This document shows positions 10,048 to 19,727 of a DNA stretch of 64,000 nt, in pieces (the first letter of the stretch is position 1; each line of letters opens with the position of its first letter). The stretch lies in the NCBI GenBank assembly GCA_963978895.1, contig OZ022241.1, forward strand, positions 10,450,856 through 10,514,855, written 5' to 3'. The notes beneath the pieces are model-generated. The model worked only from the letters and a program-made list of their open reading frames with translations. It did not search any database and was not told where the DNA came from. The stretch comes from Erpobdella octoculata. Lineage: Eukaryota > Annelida > Clitellata > Hirudinida > Erpobdellidae. The position numbers and the translations under genes are program-made.

Positions 10048-11822
10048 CTCTGTCAATATAAAATTTGTTAACATACATGCTAAGAGCTAACAGTCAAATT
10101 CTATAACTATAAGAACGTGGGTTGTTTTCCAGATTATAAAACAATGTGACCCTCGTTTTCGATTAAATGCTGGTCCACGACTTTATTCAACCATTTCTGA
10201 TTCAATACAAGCTTTTTAAGCCCTGTTGTTGTTCAAATCAAGTATTATGTCTTATTTATTAAAGTTTCAATATATTTGTTTCAGATTGCATATCCTTAGA
10301 ATGTTTTTATTTCATAGTTTGATTTTTTTTTGTTAAATGTATATCAACGTTATTTGTGAATGTTTCAGTGCAAAATATCTAATAAATATAAATGAACCAT
10401 TAATTTTGCCAATCATTTTTTGATGATGATAAATCTATAAATTAAACAAGTGTACCGTAACAACTTTTATAATTGGTTATTCGGCAATTTCTAATTTTTA
10501 CAAATTATTTTTTAAAGATAATAAGTCTATTAAATAGAAAAACATTGACCACAGTCTCCTAACTACATTATATGTGGAGTATGCAAAAATTGAAAATATA
10601 AAGAACTTTCGAATTAATAAGGAAAAACACAATTGTTATTATACATTTTTAAATTTTTAAATTAAATCTTTTATATATTTGAGATTGAAATTAGATACAA
10701 ATTTAATGCAAATATTTTTTATGAAGATATAAATCTAGAATTCTAAAAACTACATAAATGAAGAGATTTTTAGTGTAAAATTGATATCTGCAATCATGAA
10801 AAGAAAATCTGATAATTATTGATTAAATTGGTATAAAAGCAATGTTCCATTATAAATAAACAAGTAAAGATAAAAAATAAATTTAAAAAAGAGCTTATAT
10901 TTGCCTCTTTATCTGAGTCAACGAACTAAATTTTTTGAATCTAAAACAACGCTCAATCTTGTTTATTGTTTATTTTTTTCATATGAAATCAAAATTCATA
11001 TTAGTTGTTATCTAATACACTTCATTCATATATTGTTATCGCAAATACAGCTATTCTGAAAGTTTCAAAGCTCTATGTAGATGAATATTAGTCGAATTTG
11101 CGTTTACCTGTAACGGTCAACTTGATTAATTTGATTTGATTAATTTTAATTGATTTAATTTTCGACTTATGAATAAACATCCGTAATGGTTAGTTATTTT
11201 GTACCGCTGGTGACTTATACATAAACATCCGTACTGTTTAATTATTTTGGACCTCTGGCGACTTATAGATAAACAACTTGATTAATTTTAATTGATTTAA
11301 GGTCTAATTTATGTCGGAAACATTCAATTCATGTATTGTCATCCAGAATAAAGCTTTCCTGAAAGTTTTAGAGCTCTAGGTGGTCAAAAAGTGAGTGAAT
11401 TTTTGTTTCTAAGATTTGATCACCACATACAAACAAACAGAGAGACGAGTGAAGTTAAATAAAAACATTTAAAAATTGAAATAAAAAGCTTCAGATAATA
11501 CGTGAAATGATTAAAAGTGGAATTCAAAATTTGTTGTCTTTCAATGAAATAAACAATGACACAATATCGCTTAGATTTTTTTATCATAGCATAAAGAATA
11601 AAAAAAAATTATTTTTGTGATTGACCATCTCAAAATTAATGTTTCGTCCTCACGAGTCTATGGACCAAGTTTCACATTAATTTAATAACGGAAAAGGGGT
11701 TTGTACTACGACCGACAGACTGACAGAAAAGCGAAGTTAATATAAAGGATAATAAAATATTGATGGTTCATATTTATTTCACAAAAATTGTAATTTTTTA
11801 TTAATATTTTAATTAATTTTAG
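10048..11822. other. AT-rich spacer with old dispersed-repeat fragments
   Basis: No coding sequence is visible. Two related fragments near 11040-11100 and 11330-11400 (gaaagttt...agctcta) and a ccgacagactgacagaaaagcg segment near 11720 resemble the degraded ends of dispersed repeats. Confidence 0.6.
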
Positions 11823-11987
11823 TTTTTATTCAATTGAAATTTCCTCCAATTGATCTGAAAATTCAAAGAAATAGAGAGTCCTTGACAACAAATAAATCAA
11901 CCAATTTTGAGCTAGATTGGGTGATGGACATTTTTTTAAGCTTCAAAGGATCTCAAAGTATGGCTCAAGCAATCAAAGAAAAACACG
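11823..11987 (+). CDS. Candidate exon 2 of Ig-like membrane protein gene
   Basis: The exon lies between the acceptor at 11821-11822 (aattttag) and a GTGAAG donor at 11988. It is 165 nt, 55 codons, phase 1 at both ends. It encodes FIQLKFPPIDLKIQ then a sequon NKS and FELDWVMDIFLSF, ending KEKH. The next intron would be only 148 nt, joining it to the exon at 12136. It could form the first half of an extracellular Ig-like domain. No family match is certain. Confidence 0.5.
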
Positions 11988-12135
11988 GTGAAGTTAATAT
12001 AAAGAATGTAATGAAAGCGTGTTTCCATCTAATTTAAACATGTGAAGCAAACTCAACCTTTTTGTTTACAGGCAGGCAGACGTTTGCAAAAGCTTGAATG
12101 TTTTACTTTTCAGTATTTTTTTGTTTGATTGACAG

Positions 12136-12333
12136 ACTCTTCGAACAGAATATATCTTGAGTTTGTAGAACTGAACAAACAATTTATTATAACCAAAGCA
12201 AGCTGCAGTTCTGGCTGGATGAAAAAAGATAATCTTGTAAACTTTCCGATTCTTGCTAACAAAGAAGCCGTTGGGAAGTTTGAATGCTCTGACGAAAGTA
12301 AAGATCCTACCTACGTCCATGTAATAGCTGAAG
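12136..12333 (+). CDS. Candidate exon 3, Ig-like half-domain
   Basis: A strong acceptor (tttgtttgattgacag) opens the exon and a GTAATT donor closes it; the 198 nt are 66 codons, phase 1 on both sides. The encoded segment has RIYLEFVELNKQFIITKASC, a nearby W, and EAVGKFECSDES, whose G-x-F-x-C resembles the F-strand signature of Ig domains. It ends TYVHVIAE, like a G strand leading to a linker. Symmetric phase-1 exons are usual for extracellular modules. The frame continues past the donor only to a stop at 12359. The following 2.2-kb intron contains a hAT element. Confidence 0.6.
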
Positions 12334-12734
12334 GTAATTTTATTGTACGCGACAACTAATAGACATTTTTTTAAGTTGTGTACTGATTACAAATAAATAA
12401 TAAAAAATATAAATTTTTTTAAGAAACAATGTATTATATACAAATGTACTAAAAACTTAAAAATAATATTTAAGTGTAAGTTATAAAATGTTTTTGAACC
12501 AAACTTTCTGTGGATGACTGTAGTCCAGGGCTGCCCAACCAGGCGATCGCGATCTATCAGTCGATCGCGACACGAACTTTGGTCGATCGTATACTAGTCT
12601 ACTATTTTTTTTTAATTTTATTTATTTAATTTTGTTTTATTTGTTTATTTGTCAACATATCTGCCTAATGAAATGAAATGTCAACAGGGAGACTACTAAT
12701 ACGCAATGCTTGTAGTGTAGCCACCCTTTACAAA

Positions 12735-13475
12735 AAGAAACACAAATCACAAAAAATCAAATATAAACACAATGCTCAGTTTTTCCAAGAAACGCCTGTA
12801 AATTATGTTCACACATAAATTTCTTGACAAGAATTTTAAAAATGTGAACTGAAGATACACATCTGATGTCATCTGGTAAATGTTCCATAATTTTAGTCCA
12901 ATGAGGTAAACACTTGTAGAAAGTATTTTCAATCTGCAGTAAGGTAAGTGAAAGAAGTATGTCTTGTTTGTCTATTTTTTATATCTAATGATAACATAAA
13001 ATTTTCAAAGACAGGGCAATGCATAATATTATTAATGAGATTAAACGTGAAAACCAAGATGCTATAGCAATGAATTTGTCTTGGTGTTAACATATTTAGT
13101 GTTTTGATATAATTATCAACAGGGTCCGTTTTTCCAAGTCCGTGGAGCATTCTAACAAAACGGTTCTTCATTACTGAGAGGGTTCGCATCGAAGACATAG
13201 GACTGTTTCCCCAAATCAAATTACAATAAGTAATATGCGAGTAGATCAAAGAGTAATAAAGATGACATATAATATCATGATTCAAACGATTTCTGAACCT
13301 TGATAATAATCCAATAGATTTCTCATTTTTCTTCCAACAGCATTTATATGATCTGTCACTAACTAAACTACTACAATTAAAAATGTTAAGTCCTGGAAAA
13401 AATGAGCAAATTAAAAAAATATGTTTTAAGTAGGGAACGGGTGAAGTAAACTTTTTTTTAGGAGTTTCCAAGAGA
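12735..13475 (-). pseudogene. LINE 3'-end fragment (CR1/Jockey-like C-terminal region) nested in the hAT element
   Basis: On the minus strand the frame from 13471 to 12929 contains SIGLLSRFRNRLNHDIICHL, YSLIYSHITYCNLIWGN and MLTPRQIHCYSILVF, the region that follows RT in CR1/Jockey-type elements. The frame then changes, and the block ending in LKLWN (near 12880) matches the G-P-K-x-W-N end of this region. There is no RT, so the fragment is 5' truncated; no clear poly-A or target duplication was found. Confidence 0.82.
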
Positions 13476-13587
13476 TAACTTAAATCTTTTTGTCTCGGAA
13501 GTATATGTAAATATTTATAGATTTATAATAATTATCTATTACCAATTATAAGATTATTAAATTCAAGATATATAGTATTGAATTAAA

Positions 13588-13854
13588 TTGAGAAACATAA
13601 ACTTTCTTTTGCAGTTAAATTTATTTTTTGTACCTTTCATTTCAGTTACACAAACGACACTTAAATTGATATCCTGCTTCGGTTCCACATATTTGGCAGA
13701 AACCGCTTTTTCATACATGAATCTTATTAAATCGGAAATCAGAAATTCTTTAACAGATGTTCACCTTGATCAATGTTTAAAATTATCAGTGTCGTCATAT
13801 AATCCCAATTTTGAAAAATTTGAAAAGTCAAACCAGTGCCAAAGATCACATTAA
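13588..13854 (+). pseudogene. hAT transposase C-terminal dimerisation domain
   Basis: The segment STYLAETAFSYMNLIKSEIR then NSLTDVHLDQCLKLSVSSYNP is the hATC dimerisation motif (S-T-x-x-E-x-x-F-S-x-M-N-x-I-K-S-x-x-R-x-x-L-T). It is closest in style to ZBED5/EPM2AIP1-like transposases. The catalytic part is missing, so this is a deleted non-autonomous copy. Confidence 0.88.
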
Positions 13855-14229
13855 TATCTTTTTTAAAATTATATATTTATTTTTTTGAATTTTTGTTATG
13901 TTATTATACTTTTTTATATATTTTTTAAATTTTAAAAGGAAGTGAAATAAACTGAAGTCATACTAATTAAAGATCTAAAATATTTGGACATGGGTAGATC
14001 TCGAGGTAGTTGGAATAAAAAAAGTAGATCTTTAGTATAAAAAGGTTTGGCAGGCCTGCTGTAGTCGAAACTGGCCAGTCAGTCCTAATTATTATTATTA
14101 TATAACTTTTGAATATGGACTCGTACGGCGTAAAATTAAATATTTTGAACAACTTAATAAGAAAGTTATTAATGCAAAATGGCCGTTTGGTTTTAATGGA
14201 GTATGTTTACAAGAAGGGATTTTGCCACA

Positions 14230-14421
<192 letters not shown>

Positions 14422-14506
14422 AAAGTTTTAGAAAAAAAGCAATGAAACAAACAACAAAGCAAGTTAACATAAGCGTTGTAAAATATACTAAGCGTTTGTT
14501 TTTCAG

Positions 14507-14830
14507 AGAAGAATGCCTTATTTGAAATCGCTAAAGCTTACAAGCTGGGAGTCAATGAAAACACCACGGTCACGTGTTCATTTAAAATATTTTTTGAACC
14601 ACCAATTAAGCCATTTTATTCTGCTATCGAGTCTTCATCAGGAATTTTAATGGAGGAGGAGATTGATTTTCAAGCTGAAGAAACTTCCCTTCCGCATGAG
14701 TTTTCACACACGATAAAAGCAACATATGTCAGAAGAGGAGAGGCATGTACTGACCATTTTGCCTGTCGGTTGTCGCTTCATGTACCCGCACAGCACGACA
14801 TCAGCAGTTCCGACGTGATTGATTTTTGTG
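14507..14830 (+). CDS. Candidate exon 4, cysteine-rich Ig-like extracellular domain
   Basis: The acceptor tttgtttttcag opens a 324-nt exon of 108 codons that keeps phase 1 to a GTCAGT donor at 14831, a weaker site. It begins [20 protein letters not shown] with a sequon, then TVTCSF, and later [20 protein letters not shown]. The TVTCSF and FACRLSL segments look like the B and F strands of an Ig fold with extra cysteines. If the donor is not used, the frame stops at TAG 14845-14847 and would give a secreted form. The intron before it holds the hAT element and a (TA)n run. Confidence 0.62.
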
Positions 14831-14904
14831 GTCAGTTTAAAACTTAGTAAATCTACATTTTTTAAGTTTTAAATTAAATGAAATATAAAACTTGAGGACT
14901 ATAT

Positions 14905-15061
14905 AAATAAAAATAAATAAATAAACTTTTTAAAAACTAGTCTTATGATAAGACTAGGGTGCTCGCTAAGTTATACAGATCTGTTCATTAAATTCAAACT
15001 GAGCACCCTAGTCTTATCATAAGACTAGTTTTTAACAAGTTTTTTTTATTTATTTTTATTT
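14905..15061. repeat. Fold-back (palindromic) element with 33-bp perfect arms
   Basis: The arms 14932-14964 and 15001-15033 are perfect reverse complements, 33 bp each, around a 36-nt spacer. Each arm contains its own near-palindrome (ctagtcttatgataagact). Outside the perfect part, an imperfect inverted match of A/T-rich sequence extends to about 14905 and 15061. It could be a fold-back MITE. It sits in the intron between the exons at 14507 and 15163. Confidence 0.92.
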
Positions 15062-15162
15062 TCTACTTTTTAGTCTTTACACTCTTTTAATTATCTTCAC
15101 AATTATCCGACACTCACTATAAATCATATGTGTTTAAACCATATTTTCTTTTTTCTCCATAG

Positions 15163-15195
15163 TTGAAAAAACAACTACAGTAACACATGATCCAG
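15163..15195 (+). CDS. Candidate 33-nt linker mini-exon 2
   Basis: A pyrimidine-rich acceptor (tttcttttttctccatag) and a consensus donor (ccag|gtgaga) enclose 33 nt. Phase 1 reading gives VEKTTTVTHDP, a threonine-rich spacer of the kind placed between extracellular modules and open to O-glycosylation. It equals the exon at 7334 in length and phase and shares its downstream gtgagaat. Confidence 0.65.
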
Positions 15196-15579
15196 GTGAG
15201 AATACTGAAAATCAGTTACAATTTTACATTTTTAATGTTTTTAACAGCCGTAGGGCACATTAATGGCTTATATAGAATCTCAACTGATTATCGGCGTACG
15301 GTTATAAGGGAAAATATATAGAGTTTTATTACGCTTGCCCGAACAAAGTACTTTTAATTAAAGCGTTTATTATAAATTTCTGAAATTAGAAGTCGTTTTT
15401 ACCTTTTCAAATTATTTGTGCACCCAGGTTACGTTAGTCTGTTTTCATTAGATTAGTTAATTAAATTCTAGGCCCTCTAACGCTTGCTGTTCTTTGCTTT
15501 TTTGGAAAATAGCTCTTGCTTAATACATTTTGCTTAATGCAAATTGACGGCAAGGTCCAATATACTTATTCTATATATA

Positions 15580-15582
<3 letters not shown>

Positions 15583-15647
<65 letters not shown>
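15583..15647. repeat. (TA)n microsatellite interrupted by actt
   Basis: TA runs directly abut the LTR at 15648, so the LTR element appears to have inserted into the microsatellite. Confidence 0.9.
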
Positions 15648-15651
<4 letters not shown>

Positions 15652-15836
15652 CGATATCACCAAATCGTAAACCGGGCTCAATAGAATGGTTTTGCAGTTT
15701 ATTGGAAAATAATAAATGAAGCTTTGTTAAGGCTATTTATACCTTTTTATCTATTAATTAAAATGTCCATAATGGTTGTTCTGAATCCTTTAACGTTTAT
15801 CAATGGGAAACTGATCGTAAAATCAGTGATTTTACA
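15648..15836 (-). repeat. 3' LTR of gag-only element
   Basis: This 189-bp direct repeat begins TGTAAAATCAC on the minus strand and is preceded by a polypurine tract at about 15841-15850 (read as cccccttctt on the plus strand). The distal end is fuzzy because it borders (TA)n. Confidence 0.85.
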
Positions 15837-15839
15837 TGA

Positions 15840-17303
15840 TTACCCCCTTCTTAATTCTGTTCGTCCCGAACAGCATAGTCGCTTTTGAGAAATGCGACTC
15901 GGCCACGAACTCCAAAATACCTTGATCTTTACTCGTGGCTTTGACCGCAATTCGCAAACAACATGGTCAAGTCTCTTGACCGTTTGACGCAGTTTCTTCC
16001 AGTCCTTCTTTGGCTCATCAACAGAGTCTTTCTTTGGCTCATCGTCGCTATTTCTGCACGATTCATCACAGCCTTTTTTGCATGCCTCGTCCTGAACATC
16101 TTTGCACGGTTTATCGGAACTGTCTGCTTTTTCTTCTTCCTTCACATCTTTTAGATCTTTCTCAAGAAACTCTTCAAAAGGTTTTTCGAAAACACGTTCC
16201 ATAAATCCATTAAATCCCTTCATCAAACTGTTATTTGATTTTAAAATGACTTTTAGTCTATCTGATCTAGAATCCTCTGTGGATTCATCTGATTTAGAAC
16301 CTTCGTTACCGTTCTCTGTTCATTTGCTATTGTTGTTTTGGAGAAGTTCATCGTCGTCAACTTTGTTTTCTTCCAAGCTACAATCGAACGTTTTCTTTTC
16401 ACATTCCAACTCGGCTCTTTCGTCGGTGTCAACTTTCGTATCGTCCAGCGGATCTTTCTTCAAATCATCGCCATCGTCTCTCAAATCAGTGTCTTCTTTT
16501 TTTGTCAAGTTTGCTCTGACGTATTTCCCCATTGGAGTTTCGTCCGTTTTTAAATCCTCGGTTGCTTCATCCGAGTCAGATTCTTCACTAAAATCTGACC
16601 CTGAATATTCGGTGCCGTTGTCTGTTATGGAAGTTTCCATTTCAGAACCGTCGCTGTATGTGTAAATGCTATCGCTGTTAGTGCCATTATTATAATCATA
16701 ATCGTCACTTTCATCCTCATCGTATTGCATTTCGTTTTCAACATTCTTTTCATCTTCTTTAGTTTTGTTGTCGACGTCCAAACCGACTGTATCATTGTCA
16801 CCATCTTTGCCAGACTCGTCATCACCATCTTTGCCAGACTCGTCATCACCATCTTTGCATGGTTCATCTTGAACAACTTTGCATGGTTCATCTTGAACAA
16901 CTTTGCATGGTTCATCTTGAACAACTTTGCATGGTTCATCTTGAACAACTTTGCATGGTTCATCTTGAACAACTTTGCATGGCTCATCATCATAACCGTC
17001 TTTTTTGTTTCCGCAATTGTTTGTGTCACCATTGAGGAGTTCAAGAAATAGTTTCATTTCCTGCTGTGCTGCTCTGTTTTGCTCCTGTGCTGCTCTGTAT
17101 TCTTCCGCCATTTTGTTCAGAGCCTTCATTAATTCATTTTCTGTTTCAAACTCATATTCTTCTGGGTCAAAGCCATTGTTCTCCAATGACGTCCGGAGGC
17201 GGTCCACGAGCTCAGGCTTTCTTCCTTTATCACTGAGCTCTCGTTTTCTAAGTTCCCGCCTTAACTCGAGTATCAAGAGCTCATCCAATGCTTTCAAAAC
17301 CAT
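15840..17303 (-). CDS. SAP-domain gag-like protein with acidic/Cys repeats and one in-frame TGA
   Basis: The frame starts ATG at 17303, just after the primer site, and is open for 327 codons to a TGA at 16320-16322. It then stays open in the same frame for 160 more codons to 15840. The N-terminus (about residues 5-38: LDELLILELRRELRKRELSD then KGRKPELVDRLR) is a SAP motif, a helix-turn-helix DNA-binding fold seen at the N-terminus of some metazoan LTR-element gag proteins. A helical Q/A-rich segment follows, then tandem 8-residue DEPCKVVQ units (about residues 110-150) and a long acidic region. The part after the TGA repeats the D-E-P-C-K and D-E-P-K-K-D motifs, so the two halves are one protein split by a recent stop or read through. 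Confidence 0.85.
16795..16990 (-). repeat. 24-bp coding minisatellite in the SAP-domain gag
   Basis: Five near-identical 24-bp units (tttgcatggttcatcttgaa core) plus related 24-bp units with gactcgtcatcaccatc encode the D-E-P-C-K-V-V-Q and D-E-S-G-K-D-G-D octapeptides. The 24-bp length keeps the frame. Confidence 0.95.
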
Positions 17304-17310
17304 TCTTGAA

Positions 17311-17328
17311 ATCCCACTTCTGACACCA
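17311..17328 (-). promoter_or_regulatory. Primer-binding site, tRNA-Leu-like
   Basis: On the minus strand TGGTGTCAGAAGTGGGAT matches the complement of a tRNA-Leu 3' end including CCA, with one difference (A for G at position 10). It lies immediately inside the 5' LTR, as expected for priming minus-strand synthesis. Confidence 0.8.
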
Positions 17329-17330
17329 AC

Positions 17331-17519
17331 GTTGCGATATCACCAAATCGTATACCCGGCTCAATAGAATGGTTTTGCAGTTTATTGGAAAATATTAAAT
17401 GAAGCTTTGTTAAGGCTATTTATACCTTTTTATCTATTAATAAAAAGGTCCATAATGGTTGTTCTGAATCCTTTAACGTTTATCAATGGGAAACTGATCG
17501 TAAAATCAGTGATTTTACA
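17331..17519 (-). repeat. 5' LTR of gag-only element
   Basis: This near-identical partner of 15648-15836 ends on the minus strand two nucleotides before the primer-binding site at 17311-17328. Confidence 0.85.
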
Positions 17520-17529
17520 TGAATATATA

Positions 17530-18402
17530 TATACTAGCGGGGTTACCCGGCGTTGCTCAGGGGTTTTTAGAGTTTTTTTTTCGTTTTTCTCTAGCTCCCG
17601 TTTAATTCCCCGTTTTCTCTCCCGTTCCCGGTCGCTTTCCCCTTCCAGCTTGCTCTCCCACTCCCGGTCGCTTTCCCGCTCCGGTCACTTTCCCGATTCC
17701 GGTCGCTTTTCCGCCCCATCTATCTCTTAATAATTTGTAATAACGTGCAATCGGTCACATTATGCAAGACTGGGAAGCAAGTCATGGACTTCTTAATATT
17801 AAGAAGTCCATTAGCAAGTAATGCCTGTTACGCAATTGTAAACAGTGCTTCGAAAACTTATGCAATTATCATGTATAGGCACTTTTGGCCCGGAAGTTTT
17901 TTTGGCCCCCTGAGCCGGGGGATCGAAAAAGGAGTCCAAACCTTCTTAACTTTTTCCCCTTCTCAACTTTCCAGGCCAAAAGTTCCTGTGTACGACCATC
18001 GAAGGTAATTGCGTAATAAAATTCAAATTTTGTTTACGTAACAACGTTTGAAGGCTTCAAGCAACTTTCAGCAAATCTATTTTACGTTTTATGGGCTAAA
18101 ATAAGTTATGAAAGAATGGAAAAGAAAAAATGAGCGCGAGCGGGAACGGAAACGGGAGAGCAAGCGGGGAAAGAAACGGGAGCAAGAGAGAAAAATTATA
18201 AAAAAACTTCTGAAAACCCCGAGCAACGCCGGGTAACCCCGCAAGTATATATATATATAGTTCCCGCTCGCTCACCCGCTCCGCTCCGCTCAGTTTGTGA
18301 CGGATTTCAAATTTTTTTCTCTATATTTGATTCCCCTTGACTCTCAAGGTTGTGTAAAAATTTCATTACGGTCGGATGAATGGTGTAGCAATGCATAAAG
18401 GA

Positions 18403-18410
<8 letters not shown>
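17530..18410 (-). mobile_element. Helitron-like element cluster with GAGCGGGAACG minisatellite
   Basis: On the minus strand a 5' module (cctttatgcattgctacac, near 18400) leads through gagcgggaac-type repeats to an end cgccgggtaaccccgctag|t at 17533, matching the CTAG|T terminus of Helitrons. A second copy of the same end in the opposite orientation lies at 18216-18245 (ccccgagcaacgccgggtaa), so the two ends form a 30-bp inverted pair. The centre (17740-18100) is unique sequence with a short palindrome at 17789-17812. The 5' module recurs on the plus strand at 39120-39235. Confidence 0.65.

Positions 18411-18469
<59 letters not shown>
18408..18469. repeat. (TA)n microsatellite
   Basis: A pure TA run of about 60 bp borders the Helitron-like 5' module. 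Confidence 0.95.
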
Positions 18470-18471
<2 letters not shown>

Positions 18472-18645
18472 TTAATTGCTTCATAACAGCATCTTTTTTT
18501 AAGGAATTTGATGGCATAGGCTCTCCTAGGCTTTGTTTAGAATAGAGGGGCGCAGACTTGCCCACGCGAGGCTACTGCTCTATAGTTGGAGGGTCTAATT
18601 GGGAAACACTAACACTTTCTAATTATTTTGCTCTGTAGAAAAGAG
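18470..18645 (+). repeat. Segment duplicated from 7430-7680
   Basis: The blocks aattgcttcataacagcatc and gtctaattgggaaacactaa match 7438 and 7650 in the same order and spacing class, without the minisatellite present there. Confidence 0.6.
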
Positions 18646-18649
18646 ATTG

Positions 18650-19727
18650 ACAGCATTCCCGCGGATGAATAGCGTTGTGAGCAACAATTAAACAGTTTTT
18701 TAAATAAAATAAAAAAATCAGACAGCCTATAGCGGCTTGCTGGTAAACGACTCCGTGAAAATATTAATTGCTAGGCCGACTGGAGCGAAATTTTGAATGA
18801 AGGTGCTAGAACAGCGCTTTGTCTCCGTTTAAAAGATTTTCTGCAGGCTCGAAAACGATATTTCAACACGGCATGGCATAGTACATTAGAGTAATCCACC
18901 ATTTCCAGTAAGATGCACCAACTGAAAGCTGTAATAGATCGAAGACAAGAAATAAAACCACTGTTTAGGATGTTCCTGGGAGCTGTTTTAGAGAGACTGG
19001 AAAATAAAGAATGTTCTGTCATTTGAAAATTTTAATTTAAAAAAGTTTTATCAATGCCAAACACAAACACACACTGCCTTTTCTATGTAAACACAGTGGC
19101 CTTTTATAACTTAGTAATAGTAATAATAACGTAACTGAATACAAGTTTTGCTTACATACGAAGGAAAACAAAGAACATACTAGTTACAATACTTTATCAG
19201 CGCTTCGAGAATTTTTATTTTGATGATGCTAAGTTAGCTGCTATTGCAAAGCAATAACTAAACAAAGATTTTGAAATTTTTGCTTTAGCGGAAAAGTATA
19301 AAGAAGGACTTATGGAACCATCATCGAAAAAGCCTCCAGAGGATCAGGAATTATCAACGTCGCAACTTGGGATCTCTTCTCAAAACTTGTCGGTCACGGG
19401 GGATGTCATTGCCGCAGTGGATGAAATGAGTAGTGTATACTTGTCCTCACCAGCATTATTGCATTGCAGAAATAACACGGCACCTTTGTCTGTGTAAAAT
19501 TTTGAGAACCAAACTTGGGTTCAATTGAACGCAAAATTTAATTTTTTTCAATCCCAAAAACACTCATCAGAAATAATCTTGATAAAAATCTTTTATCTGC
19601 ATACAGCTTTGAAATTTTTTGAACAAAGCTGTACTGGCCTAAATAACGGAGGAATTTTTTGCTTATTGTATAAACCACAATGTTTATTACGAGCCACGCT
19701 GTTTTAATCTAAAATTCACTACCTACT
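18650..19727 (+). other. Unassigned region with decayed coding-like stretches
   Basis: Plus-strand translation around 18770-18880 gives ADWSEILNEGARTALCLRL and FLQARKRYFNTAWHSTLE before a stop. A frame at 19289-19496 after an AG acceptor reads EKYKEGLMEPSSKKPPEDQE and ends HCRNNTAPLSV. This frame is phase-1 compatible with the surrounding Ig-like exons but has no recognised motif. It could be an exon, or more likely part of a dead transposase. Confidence 0.35.

Larger units (their letters stand above)
12526..14058 (+). mobile_element. hAT transposon remnant with perfect 8-bp target duplication and nested LINE
   Basis: Terminal inverted repeats are cagggctgcccaacc at 12526-12540 and ggtttggcaggcctg at 14044-14058, matching at 13 of 15 positions. 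The element is bordered on both sides by ctgtagtc (12518-12525 and 14059-14066), the 8-bp duplication typical of hAT. Subterminal gatcgcgatc and tagatc motifs repeat near both ends. Inside is a plus-strand hAT dimerisation domain (13588-13854) and a minus-strand LINE fragment (about 12735-13475). It sits in the intron between the exons at 12136 and 14507. Confidence 0.92.
15648..17519 (-). mobile_element. Gag-only LTR retrotransposon (TRIM/LARD-like) with SAP-domain protein
   Basis: Two direct repeats of about 189 bp (15648-15836 and 17331-17519) differ at only about eight positions and enclose a minus-strand reading frame. Next to the 5' LTR on the minus strand is TGGTGTCAGAAGTGGGAT, one mismatch from the primer site for a metazoan tRNA-Leu 3' end. 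Next to the 3' LTR is the purine tract aagaaggggg. There is no protease, RT, RNase H or integrase, so the element must use enzymes supplied by another element. It lies in (TA)n on both sides. Confidence 0.88.
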
